33,235 bases of DNA from Candidatus Aenigmatarchaeota archaeon (GCA_016219485.1 JACRMX010000035.1:1-33235); one strand, 5' to 3'. Numbered from the stretch's first letter, positions 9,210-18,466 are shown. Translations and numbers: made by a program. Notes: generated from the sequence alone by a model not told the origin.

Positions 9210-9461
9210 ATGAAATATACTATTGTTTTTATTATGCTTTTTGTCATGCTTCTGGCGTCAGGCTGCATAACAGGAGACGTTGCAAGAGAAACGACGACTA
9301 CGCTCTCGGCAGAGCAGATGAAAAACAGGGACTACAGAGACTGCATGAATAAATGCAGCGAGTATAGCACCTGCACGAGATACCTGTCTGAAGCAGAATG
9401 CGACCATATTAAAGAAGACTGCAGGAGATGCATGGATGATATTGCAGCAAAATATGGGTAG
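9210..9461 (+). CDS. Small predicted lipoprotein, Cys-rich
   Basis: MKYTIVFIMLFVMLLASGC lipobox signal; ATG lies 3 nt after tRNA-His. Confidence 0.65.
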   Translation: MKYTIVFIMLFVMLLASGCITGDVARETTTTLSAEQMKNRDYRDCMNKCSEYSTCTRYLSEAECDHIKEDCRRCMDDIAAKYG

Positions 9462-9476
9462 GAGACTTTTTACAAG

Positions 9477-9558
9477 AAAGTCACTTCGTGACAATTTTTT
9501 ACAAAACCGAAGTGACTTTATGCATAAGATATAAAGTTATAAACTTTATATCTTAATG
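9477..9558 (+). repeat. Twin-hairpin mini-element D
   Basis: [AAAGTCACTTCG...CGAAGTGACTTT]-ATGCATA-[AGATATAAAGTTataAACTTTATATCT]-TAATG. Confidence 0.65.
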
Positions 9559-10421
9559 TGAATAAGTTTTTTATCGCAGCTGTTGTGGGCATTTTTTTCG
9601 GATTTGTAGCATACAATATTGCATCCATAACTTCGAAGGAAAATATTTTTCCTGTGAACAATAAACAATATTTTTCAGAGGTGTACTCTGCGATAAACAA
9701 TGCTGAAAAATCTGTTCATATTTCAATGTTTACCATAAAATATTATTCCGAGTATGAGGAGAGCAATGAAAAAAAGCTTCTTGATGCGCTTATCAATGCA
9801 GCCAGGCGCGGGCTGGATGTGAAGGTTATGACAGAAGGCGGCAGCTCCTTTCTTGGAGACGCATTTGTGCTGGAACAGAGGCCTGCATGCGACTACCTTT
9901 CATCTGGCGGAGTTGATGCGCGCTTTGATGCTCCGGACAGGACTACGCATACCAAGCTTGTTATCATTGACAGTAGTGTTATAATTCTGGGTTCGACAAA
10001 CTGGAACTATTATGCACTGGAAGAAAACAACGAAGCCAATATAGTTGTAGAATCACGTGAGGTGGCGGAAAAATATGAGAACTATTTTGAATCGCTGTGG
10101 TCAGAGTCTGTTGGATGCTCTTTTAACACGACAGCAGGCTGCGACTCAGTCAATGCCATTCTGTCGAACAGAAATTACTGCAGCGGAAAGACAGCTTTTG
10201 CAAACGGCACAGCAGAAAATGTTATTTTCAAGGCATCCAAAAAAGGCAACAACTACACGACATTTTCTATTGGCGAAATCAGCGTGTTTTCATGGGGACA
10301 CCCTAATGTAACAGATGGCCAGCTGGTTTTTGTAAAAGGCATATACAGCAAAGAAAAAACCATAGGAGATTATGTTTTTACCGATGAAATAGAGGCAGAG
10401 AATGTAGAAATTCTTCCATGA
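9558..10421 (+). CDS. Phospholipase D-like (HKD) protein with N-terminal TM and C-terminal OB-like region
   Basis: HTKLVIIDSSVIILGSTNWNYYALEENNEANI single HxK motif; N-terminal hydrophobic segment; GTG start. Confidence 0.85.
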   Translation: MNKFFIAAVVGIFFGFVAYNIASITSKENIFPVNNKQYFSEVYSAINNAEKSVHISMFTIKYYSEYEESNEKKLLDALINAARRGLDVKVMTEGGSSFLGDAFVLEQRPACDYLSSGGVDARFDAPDRTTHTKLVIIDSSVIILGSTNWNYYALEENNEANIVVESREVAEKYENYFESLWSESVGCSFNTTAGCDSVNAILSNRNYCSGKTAFANGTAENVIFKASKKGNNYTTFSIGEISVFSWGHPNVTDGQLVFVKGIYSKEKTIGDYVFTDEIEAENVEILP

Positions 10422-10427
10422 AAAGAT

Positions 10428-10560
10428 CGGGAGTTTTGAAAGATCCTATCATTTAGCTTGAAGAGAATTGAAGAGTTCTTAAGGAATTTGCTTGTATTGT
10501 TAGAAGGGTTTTTTCTCCTTCCCCTCGATATTTAGGGGAAAGAGAAAAAACCGGTTTTGT
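10428..10560 (+). repeat. Long inverted-repeat element, copy 3 (diverged arms)
   Basis: GGGAGTTTTGAAAGATCCTATC...GGGTTTTTTCTCCTTCCCCTCGATATTTAGGGGAAAGAGAAAAAACCGG. Confidence 0.75.
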
Positions 10561-10627
10561 AACGTCTTAGGTTGGTAAAAATATATGATTTTTGAAAGTT
10601 TAAGAATAGCTGAAAATAAGTATATTT

Positions 10628-10876
10628 GTGAGCCTTTCGAAACAACTTTCAGAAAAAGCAAAGGAATTGTATGCAATTATAATTATCGCTGTAGTAGTTT
10701 TTGGTGCGGTTTCTTATTTCATAAAAGACATAAATTTAGCAAGTGTTTCCACTTTATTGGTTATCATTATAATGATATTGTGGGTTCATAATGATGATAT
10801 AGACAAAATTAAGAAAGAATTAGACATCAATGGCAATGAAAATAAACGGTCTAAAGGATATAAGAGGCGAAAATAA
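10628..10876 (+). CDS. Small hypothetical membrane protein
   Basis: ORF with central hydrophobic region (IIIIAVVVFGAVSYFI...VSTLLVIIIMILWV). Confidence 0.4.
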   Translation: MSLSKQLSEKAKELYAIIIIAVVVFGAVSYFIKDINLASVSTLLVIIIMILWVHNDDIDKIKKELDINGNENKRSKGYKRRK

Positions 10877-11011
10877 ATGATTAATATGTTAATTCATCTT
10901 TTTGGATTATATAAAACGAGAAAAGGTTACTCAAAAGGACAAATTAATGTAGTTATAATAATTATCTTATTTTTATTGCTTCTCTTATTTATTTTGACAA
11001 GTAGACGATAA
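10877..11011 (+). CDS. Tiny putative single-TM protein (44 aa), possibly truncated by the IS
   Basis: MINMLIHLFGLYKTRKGYSKGQINVVIIIILFLLLLFILTSRR; 3' end overlaps the transposase 3' end. Confidence 0.3.
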   Translation: MINMLIHLFGLYKTRKGYSKGQINVVIIIILFLLLLLFILTSRR

Positions 11012-11914
11012 TTTTATTTTGCTTCTATAAATCAAATTCAACCATTTCTCTTTGCCTAAATTAAGCTCTACTCCAGCCTTCTGTGCAGGTATCATATCTA
11101 TGCCCTGATGCACCCGCAGAAAGTTATACCATATAACAAACATCTCCAAAATTTGCTCTGCTGATTTGGAATTCTTGAAGCCACGCATAACTTTAACCCG
11201 TTCTCTGATAGTTCCCTGTATGCGTTCTATCATGTTGTTGCGGTAATCGTGCCTATCAATTATGCGGATATGCTGGACATTATCTTTTGGCACCCTGTTA
11301 GAATACCAAGTTTTAGGTATGGTGTTCATGTAAGCAGGTAATCCATCAGTAAAAACATATATAGGCTTTTCTGCTCTTTGTCTGGTTTTTCTGAATAAAC
11401 CCTTAGCACCATCCAATCCCTTTTCTTTGGCATAATGTGTAGCGACCAGAAACCTTGTTTCTTTGTCTATCAAAGCAAAAAGGTAGTGTTGTTCTTTGTT
11501 ACATTTGATATATATTTCGTCAGCATGATAAACACCCGAAAGGCTGAGATTTAACGAGCTGATGAAAGGCTTTATTGTCATAACGTATCTGCGTATCCAT
11601 CTCAGAATACTCATGTGGCTTACTTCTTTATCACTGAATTGATTTACATGAGTTGCCACTTTTCTCAAACTCATGCCATTCATGTAGAGGTCAAGACATG
11701 CTGTTATCATTTCACGCTTCTTTTTGCATTTCATGAAGCCATCATCAACCACGAAGGTTTCCTTACAGTTGTTGCACTTGTATCTTCTCTTCTTTGTTGT
11801 GCAGTTGTAACGAAAACCCCATCTTATTTATTATTTCTTCACTTTGACATTTCGGACACTTCTCTGGTGCAAAATAGCTTTCGTCTTTATAACCTCTTTT
11901 TGTTTTAGTTTTCA
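10985..11914 (-). mobile_element. Insertion sequence with DDE transposase (zinc-ribbon N-terminus), frameshifted
   Basis: ORF 10985..11752 carries the DDE core (GVYHADEIYIKCNKEQHYLFALIDKETRFLVATHY...DRHDYRNNMIERIQGTIRERVKVMRGF); upstream MKTKTKRGYKDESYFAPEKCPKC joins it only after a 1-nt shift near 11814-11822; no terminal inverted repeats identified. Confidence 0.85.
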
Positions 11915-11930
11915 TGTTTAACATTTCTAT

Positions 11931-11992
11931 TGTATTAATGTATTAGTTAATACATACATACGAAACTTTAAATACTTTACTACAGTAATACA
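11931..11992. promoter_or_regulatory. Putative RHH operator: four TAATACA heptamers around a TATA box
   Basis: TGTATTA at 11931 and 11939, TAATACA at 11948 and 11986; TTTAAATAC TATA-like box at about 11967. Confidence 0.5.
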
Positions 11993-11997
11993 TTACT

Positions 11998-12153
11998 ATG
12001 TCAGAGGCTAATTCTAACAACAGGGAAACAACAAGCATACGTATTGACCCAAAGCTGTGGAAAGAGGCAAAAATGAAGGCATTAGAAAAAGACATGAGTA
12101 TTGGTCAATACATCGAAGAATTGATAATTAAGGATGTCAAGAACAAGAAGTGA
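11998..12153 (+). CDS. Ribbon-helix-helix (CopG/Arc-like) regulator, 51 aa
   Basis: MSEANSNNRETTSIRIDPKLWKEAKMKALEKDMSIGQYIEELIIKDVKNKK; just upstream of the methyltransferase; below ORF-track length cutoff. Confidence 0.75.
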   Translation: MSEANSNNRETTSIRIDPKLWKEAKMKALEKDMSIGQYIEELIIKDVKNKK

Positions 12154-12158
12154 TATGA

Positions 12159-13064
12159 ATGAAAGAGATACATTTAGATGACAAAGTGAAATTATACTAT
12201 GGTGATGTTTTTGAATGTTTAGAAATCCTGCCCAAAAATACTATTCAAACTATCATAACAAGCCCAACATATTGGGGGAAACGCCAGTTTACAAATGATG
12301 AAAGAGAATTTGGAAAAGAATCACTCGAACAATACATTCATAGATGCGTCAGTCTATTTAGCAATCTTCTTGATTTAATCAAGGAAAACGGTTCTCTGTT
12401 TTTTATAATGCAAGATTCACGCATGGGAAGTGGAATTTCAAGGACACAACATTTTAGCGATAAGTTTTTTCGGGAGCATCCATCATGGAAACGCAATGGT
12501 AATTCTAAAGAAGTACATGGCAACAGAAGTAAGGTAACGGCACATCATAATATTATTAAAAATACTTCATGGTGTGGCATCCCTTTCAAAATTGCTAACG
12601 AACTCGTGGATAAAGGCTATATATGGCGTGATTACATAATTTGGGAAAAACCTAATCCAATGCCAGACAAAATAGTAAATCGAGTACGCCAATCTGCCGA
12701 ATATGTCTTTCACTTTGTCAAAAACAAATCTTACAAATACAATCCTAAAGAGATTTCCGTTATTGGAAAGAGTGGGCGTCCTCGACCCATGAATCAAGTA
12801 TGGACAGAAGCACCAAATCCAGAGGTTTCACATTCGGCTACGTTTTCCCCTGTAGTAGTTGAACGTCTTTTGAAAGCTACCACTGATATTGGAGATTGGG
12901 TATTCGACCCTTTCGTGGGTTCAGGAACGCTTCTAAAGTTATGCTTAAAAAACGACAGACGTTTTATTGGATGTGATATTAATTCAGAATTCACAAGAGT
13001 ATGCAAGAGAATTATTACTTCTTATCAGCCTTTAAGGATTTATTCCCATCTTTCAGACCATTGA
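12159..13064 (+). CDS. DNA methyltransferase (beta-class, N4-cytosine or N6-adenine)
   Basis: Motif IV-like TSPTYWGKRQF; motif I DPFVGSGTLLKLCL. Confidence 0.9.
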   Translation: MKEIHLDDKVKLYYGDVFECLEILPKNTIQTIITSPTYWGKRQFTNDEREFGKESLEQYIHRCVSLFSNLLDLIKENGSLFFIMQDSRMGSGISRTQHFSDKFFREHPSWKRNGNSKEVHGNRSKVTAHHNIIKNTSWCGIPFKIANELVDKGYIWRDYIIWEKPNPMPDKIVNRVRQSAEYVFHFVKNKSYKYNPKEISVIGKSGRPRPMNQVWTEAPNPEVSHSATFSPVVVERLLKATTDIGDWVFDPFVGSGTLLKLCLKNDRRFIGCDINSEFTRVCKRIITSYQPLRIYSHLSDH

Positions 13065-13827
13065 TATATTTTGTCAATATTTGTTTCACATAGTTTGGCA
13101 TAAGGATGTGTTTCTTTCTGGCAATGATTTTCAAATTATCATAATCTGATACAAAATGCCCTTTCCAAACAATAGCAAGACGGCGGATGTTTTCTGTAGC
13201 TATATGTTGATGATTTTCAGGACTTGCCCAGTAACAGGTTTTGCAAACATTAGGTTTCTTGCCTTTCCAATTTGAGCAATGCTCACATGACCAAGATTTT
13301 GCCCGATTACAAGATGCACATAATGGCATGAACTCGTCAATTTTTAAAGTTGCAGGCTCACCGCTAATTTCATATGGTATTTTATGGTCAATCTGTAGGT
13401 ATCGTTCTTCATACTGTTGTAAACAAATACTGCAACGAACACCAGCAGAACGAATAACATCTTCCTTGAATTGTTTTGAGAACATTTTTCTTCCTGCAAG
13501 TGTTCCAAGATGCATACTTTCTGGATTTGCAAATCTATATCCGCTTATTTTTCTTCCATCAGAACTCGTTACACGAAACGATTCTATAGGAATTCCAAGT
13601 TCTCTAACATCTCGTATAGCTCTTGATGTATGTCGATAACCATATTTGTTTTGCAAATCATCTGACGTTATTTGACCGTGCTTTAGAATATGGTCTATTA
13701 CTGTCTTTGCTCTTTTTGCTGTAATAGATTTGGCTCGTGCCAGAAGTTTAGAAGTCCAGCCTTCTGGAACATGTGTAGCCTCTTCCTTTCTCATACTTTT
13801 TATTGTTTTCAGACACTTTAATACCAA
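13015..13827 (-). CDS. HNH nuclease, probable type II restriction endonuclease partner
   Basis: RCSICLQQYEERYLQIDHKIPYEISG...MPLCASCNRAKSWSCEHCSNW; convergent with methyltransferase, 50-nt 3' overlap. Confidence 0.85.
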   Translation of the reverse strand: MVLKCLKTIKSMRKEEATHVPEGWTSKLLARAKSITAKRAKTVIDHILKHGQITSDDLQNKYGYRHTSRAIRDVRELGIPIESFRVTSSDGRKISGYRFANPESMHLGTLAGRKMFSKQFKEDVIRSAGVRCSICLQQYEERYLQIDHKIPYEISGEPATLKIDEFMPLCASCNRAKSWSCEHCSNWKGKKPNVCKTCYWASPENHQHIATENIRRLAIVWKGHFVSDYDNLKIIARKKHILMPNYVKQILTKYINGLKDGNKSLKADKK

Positions 13828-13902
13828 CCGAAGACGTTACAGAACCAAAAAACCGCATGGATATATAGCAGGCTTTCACGCCTTTTTCTGGATATCTTAA
13901 AA

Positions 13903-15147
13903 CTATTTTTTTTCTATAATCTCCTTTGCCCTTGAGACAGTTATGTTTTTTTCTTTTATCATCTGCAAAGCTGTTTTGTCAATCTCGCTGCCTTTTGCGC
14001 CTGCCATGACTGCTATATTTTTGGCATGAAGCTCCATGTGCCCGCGTTGTATGCCTTCTGTTGACAGTGCACGCAGCGCTGCAAAGTTTTGTGCAAGTCC
14101 CACTGCTGCTATTATTTCTGCCAGCTCTTTTGCTGATTTGACACCCAGTATCTTCAGCGCAATTTTTGCTATTGGGTTTGTTCTTGTCGTTCCGCCAACT
14201 ATTCCGACAGCCATAGGCAGCTCTATCATTCCAACCAGGTCGCCATCCTTGTTTTTTTCATATGTTGTGAGCGGCTTGTAGCTGCCGATAGAAGCAAATG
14301 CATGCGCTCCGGCTTCAACAGCCCTGAAATCGTTTCCTGTTGCAATAACAACAGCATCTATTCCGTTCATTACGCCTTTGTTGTGCGTTGCACACCGGTA
14401 AATGTCATTTTTGGCAAAATAATAGGCAGCCAGTATTCCGTTTACCGCATCCTCTCCTATAACTTCTTTTTTCCAGACAGCCTTTGCGTGCGCAAGGCGC
14501 CTAGTTGCAAGGTTGCTTATTATTCTTAGTCTTGCTTTTCCACCTGCTAATTCTTCAAGCAGTGGCGTTACAGCCTCGCACATAGTATTTACAGCATTTG
14601 CGCCCATGGCATCCCTTACGTCCACGAGAAGATGGACAATAATCATTTTTCCTATTTCAGTGCTGATAATCTTTACTTCAACGTCCTTTGCTCCTCCGCC
14701 AAAGCTGACAAGAACAGAGTCTTTTTTGTTGCACAATTCAATTATTTTTTCCTTATTTTCCAGAATTTTTTTCCTGGCCTTTTCAGTATCCTTTGCACCT
14801 ACTATCTGAATCTGGCCTATCATTACAGGGTCGTCGCTAGCCGTAACAAATCCACCAGGCCGCGCGAGCTTTGCAGCATAGCTCGCTGCTGCAACTACCG
14901 AAGGCTCTTCTATTGTCATCGGTACCAGCACATCCCTGCCATTTATAATAAAATTTGTTGCGATGCCGACTGGAAGCCCTGTTGTTCCTATAGCGTTTTC
15001 TATCATTCTGTTGGCTGTTTCCATTTCAAGGGCACCTGCTTTTTTAAGCAGCCCAAGCTCTTCATCTGTAAGGCCAGCAAGCTCTTTTAATTTTTTCAGC
15101 CTTTCCTCCAGAGATAGCCTATGAAATCCTGAAATATCAGATCTCAT
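13903..15147 (-). CDS. mvaA: HMG-CoA reductase, class II (bacterial-type)
   Basis: ENAIGTTGLPVGIATNFIINGRDVLVPMTIEEPSVVAAASYAAKLARPGGF. Confidence 0.95.
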   Translation of the reverse strand: MRSDISGFHRLSLEERLKKLKELAGLTDEELGLLKKAGALEMETANRMIENAIGTTGLPVGIATNFIINGRDVLVPMTIEEPSVVAAASYAAKLARPGGFVTASDDPVMIGQIQIVGAKDTEKARKKILENKEKIIELCNKKDSVLVSFGGGAKDVEVKIISTEIGKMIIVHLLVDVRDAMGANAVNTMCEAVTPLLEELAGGKARLRIISNLATRRLAHAKAVWKKEVIGEDAVNGILAAYYFAKNDIYRCATHNKGVMNGIDAVVIATGNDFRAVEAGAHAFASIGSYKPLTTYEKNKDGDLVGMIELPMAVGIVGGTTRTNPIAKIALKILGVKSAKELAEIIAAVGLAQNFAALRALSTEGIQRGHMELHAKNIAVMAGAKGSEIDKTALQMIKEKNITVSRAKEIIEKK

Positions 15148-15215
15148 AAGCTTAGAACCATAGGAAAAATATTAAAATACAGTGATTTTTAAGTTTTGGT
15201 TCAAAACCTAATGCT

Positions 15216-16211
15216 ATGAAAATACTCGGGTACAAGGAGAAAAAAGGCGTCCTAAGGCTGGAGCCTGAGACGTCCAATGACCTCTGGCTGCTGGAAAAAA
15301 TACTGAAGCCCGGAGATATAATTAAGGGAAGGACACAGCGTTCAATAAAAATACAAAGGGGTGACCAGGAGGTCAGGACAGAAAGAAGAACAATAACAGT
15401 CAGGCTTTGTGCTGAGAAGGTGGATTTCAGCGAGGATGGCAGCGAAATCAGGGTGAACGGGAAGATTTTAGAGGGTCCGGAGGAGGTTGAGCACGGCTAT
15501 CATACGTTCGAGATAAGGGTAAATGAGCCGGTTTCCATAGAACGGCAGTGGAAAAAATTTGAGCTTGATAAAATATATGCTGCGAAGATAAAACACCCGA
15601 GAATAATGATTTGTGTTTTGGATGACAGTGAGTGTACAATAGCGATGCTCACTGAAAGGCTGCAATTTCTTGTAAATATGCAGGGAGTTTCTGGCAAAAC
15701 TTATGGCGAAGCAGATAAGACCAGCTACTTCAGTAATATTATAAAATATATTGAAGAAAAGGATTTTGATTTTCTTATAGTTGCCGGCCCTGGGTTTACA
15801 AAGGAGGCTATTGCAAAGGAGCTCAAGGAAAAAGGGGTTACAATGCTGGTTGACAGCGTGTCTCATACAGGCGAAGCAGGCGTGCAGGAGGTTTTAAAAA
15901 GAGGCGCTGTCGAAAGGCTTTATCATAATTCGCAAATACATAAGCAGACCATTCTGGTTGAAAAGTTTTTTGAGGAACTTGCACGCGATGGGAAGATAGT
16001 TTATGGAGCCAAAGAGACAGAAATTGCAGTAAAAATGGGCGCTGTCGAAGAGCTTTTGATTAGTGATATATTAGTCAGAGAAAATGAGCAGCTTTTGGGA
16101 GAGGCTGAAAAAATGGGCGGAAAAGTGCACATAATAGAAAGCCATCACGAGGCTGGCAAAAGGTTTGCGAATTTTGGAGTCGCAGGCTTTTTAAGATACC
16201 GAACAGAATGA
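15216..16211 (+). CDS. pelA: Pelota (Dom34) mRNA surveillance protein
   Basis: MKILGYKEKKGVLRLEPETSNDLWLLEKILKPGD...FDFLIVAGPGFTKEA...ESHHEAGKRFANFGVAGFLRY. Confidence 0.95.
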   Translation: MKILGYKEKKGVLRLEPETSNDLWLLEKILKPGDIIKGRTQRSIKIQRGDQEVRTERRTITVRLCAEKVDFSEDGSEIRVNGKILEGPEEVEHGYHTFEIRVNEPVSIERQWKKFELDKIYAAKIKHPRIMICVLDDSECTIAMLTERLQFLVNMQGVSGKTYGEADKTSYFSNIIKYIEEKDFDFLIVAGPGFTKEAIAKELKEKGVTMLVDSVSHTGEAGVQEVLKRGAVERLYHNSQIHKQTILVEKFFEELARDGKIVYGAKETEIAVKMGAVEELLISDILVRENEQLLGEAEKMGGKVHIIESHHEAGKRFANFGVAGFLRYRTE

Positions 16212-16216
16212 TAGTC

Positions 16217-16558
16217 ATGTACAAGCAGGTCATTGTTATAAGGTCAGGCCTTAAAATGAGCAAAGGAAAAACAGCTGTTCAGGCTTGCCACGCGTGCATT
16301 GGCGCTGCGGAAAAAACCAGCAGAATCATCCTTTCTGCATGGAGGCGGGAAGGCCAGAAAAAAGTTGTTGTGGAAGCTTCCCTTGAAGCTATGCATAGGC
16401 TAAAGGAGAAGGCTGACAAGCTAAAAATCAAGAGCTATATGGTTGCTGATGCAGGGCTGACCGAGCTGGCCCCTGGGACGATAACAGCTATTGCCATAGG
16501 TCCTGACAAGGAAGAAAAGATAAATAAAGTGACTGGTTCTCTGCCTCTGGTGAGATAA
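16217..16558 (+). CDS. pth2: Peptidyl-tRNA hydrolase type 2
   Basis: MYKQVIVIRSGLKMSKGKTAVQACHACIG...DAGLTELAPGTITAIAIGP. Confidence 0.95.
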   Translation: MYKQVIVIRSGLKMSKGKTAVQACHACIGAAEKTSRIILSAWRREGQKKVVVEASLEAMHRLKEKADKLKIKSYMVADAGLTELAPGTITAIAIGPDKEEKINKVTGSLPLVR

Positions 16559-17314
16559 TGTTTTCAGGAAAGCTTACGAAGCCTGAGGATTTTATTGTCA
16601 GGGAAATCCTCGACGAAAGATTTTCAAGAAAATACAGAAGGACATGCAAAGGCGTGGAAAAAATGTGCGGAGAGCATTCCCTGTACTTGCTGCAAAAGAA
16701 AAATATGAATACAAGAGATGCGATCAACCTCATTGCAAAAAAACTCTGCATAAGCAGGGGCGCTATCGGGTATGCGGGCTTAAAGGACAAAAATGCTGTC
16801 AGTTATCAGTATATTACGATAAGCAAAGGCCCGGAAAAAAACCTTTCATTCAGGGACATCGCGCTTACTTTTATGCGCAGCATTGACCGAAGACTCGGCC
16901 GCGGCGATCTGATAGGCAATGAATTCGAAATAACGCTGCACAACTGCAGGAATGTGCAGGAGCTTCCTGAAAAAATAAAAAAAATCAGGCAGGGAATACC
17001 AAATTTCTTCGGACCCCAGCGCTTTGGAGTTCTCAAAAACAATCATATAAAGGGGCGGATGATAATCCACAGGAGAAAACTCCCTGAAAATATGGGAAAG
17101 GAGGATAAGCGAGCTCAGCATAATGTGCAAAGGAGGCGTAAGACAGTCGGTAATAAGGCCGGATGTGAGCTACAAAATTACAGGGGACAACGTCTTTCTT
17201 CATTTTTCACTGCCCAAAGGTTCCTACGCTACTGTTGTATTGAATGCAATCGGCACAGTCGATAGTTCAGAGATCAGGAAAGTTTCGGTTAGCTGCAATT
17301 TGGCTTCAAATTAA
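16558..17314 (+). pseudogene. truD: TruD tRNA pseudouridine synthase, internally deleted and frameshifted
   Basis: N-terminal part in frame 1 (GYAGLKDKNAVSYQYITI, FFGPQRFGV); C-terminal part in frame 2 (VSYKITGDNVFLHFSLPKGSYATVVLNAIG); central TRUD domain missing. Confidence 0.8.
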
Positions 17315-17344
17315 ATTTATATACCTTGATAGTATCATTTTTTT

Positions 17345-17587
17345 ATGTACGAATACGTAATTGGAGTTTGTAGAACAGAAGATATCTCTTCTCAAAATCA
17401 ATATTGGGATTTATCCAGGCAACATCATGGAACGGGTTTTCCAGATTCACAACGTGATGGTGAACTTATTGGTCAATATCTCACAGTTTTTATTAGTTCT
17501 GAAAAACCCTTGACTTTGGAAGAACTTCAGAAAAAATTCCCATCTATATCTATAGTAGGATTCAGACCATACTCCTTGTATTCCTAG
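17345..17587 (+). CDS. Hypothetical protein, 80 aa
   Basis: ORF preceded by TATA-like TTTATATACC about 26 nt upstream. Confidence 0.45.
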   Translation: MYEYVIGVCRTEDISSQNQYWDLSRQHHGTGFPDSQRDGELIGQYLTVFISSEKPLTLEELQKKFPSISIVGFRPYSLYS

Positions 17588-17731
17588 GGTGTTCTCCAGT
17601 GAGAACTTCGCATAAGCCGATGTGTTGGGCGACTTATCTACTCGGTAGACTTGATTCAATTAAAAGAAAAACTTAGAGGTTGGCTTGGGGTCGCTGAGGC
17701 GATAGATAGCTGAAAATCATAGATTTTTAGA

Positions 17732-18466
17732 TTATTTTTTGGCTATTTCCCATAAAACTTTGAAATGGTTCTTATAGCTCTCCGCAATTTCTTTGCTGAT
17801 TGTTCTTATTGCAAACGGATGTTCTTTACTCCACATAACAAAAACAACCCTATCTTTATATATCCAAGTAGAAGAAGGGCTTGAATATTCTGAAGGCATA
17901 TAACCAATTTCTGTATAATTTAACTTAGAAAGCTCTTTTCCCCTCTTTTTCCCAGTCTTAGAGGTATCAAGAATAGCCTTTAATCTAATCTTATTTTTTT
18001 GTCTCCCTTTTTCCCAGTGTTCTATATAATAGGGCAAAATCTCCGGGCCTTTTCCAGAACTACCAAAGGAAAACCATTCTTCCTTTAATCTTAAAATATC
18101 ATTAAGTATAGTTTTTATCCCCTCTTTTCCTTCTAAAATTTCTACTATTGATTTACTTTCAGAAATATGAGATAATTTGGATAGCTGAGGAAGGATAAGT
18201 TTTATTTTTTCTTCCCTTTCTTTTACCAACTCTAAGATTTTTTCAGGATTAATCGCACTAAAATATTTTCGATTTTCTTTAATTACATAGCTCGTAAATC
18301 CTTTCACGATTAATCTCTTTAGGATTTGATAAACGTGCGACCTATTTATTCTTGTTTCTTCTGCAATTCTACTTGCTAAAATAGAACCACTTCTTAACAT
18401 TACTAAATATATTTTTATTTCTTGCTCAGTTAGTCCTATTTCTTTTAATGTGTTCTCTATCTCCAT
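17732..18466 (-). CDS. TrmB-family transcriptional regulator
   Basis: LKEIGLTEQEIKIYLVMLRSGSILASRIAEETRINRSHVYQILKRLIVKGF HTH followed by TrmB-like C-terminal domain. Confidence 0.85.
   Translation of the reverse strand: MEIENTLKEIGLTEQEIKIYLVMLRSGSILASRIAEETRINRSHVYQILKRLIVKGFTSYVIKENRKYFSAINPEKILELVKEREEKIKLILPQLSKLSHISESKSIVEILEGKEGIKTILNDILRLKEEWFSFGSSGKGPEILPYYIEHWEKGRQKNKIRLKAILDTSKTGKKRGKELSKLNYTEIGYMPSEYSSPSSTWIYKDRVVFVMWSKEHPFAIRTISKEIAESYKNHFKVLWEIAKK

Noticed and set aside
10985-11960. Terminal inverted repeats and target duplication of the IS
   Set aside because: Compared both flanks by eye and found no convincing matching termini.
17588-17731. Possible structured RNA between the 80-aa ORF and the TrmB-like gene
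   Set aside because: Only a short GTTCTCcagtGAGAAC hairpin and scattered motifs; no coherent fold or family match.
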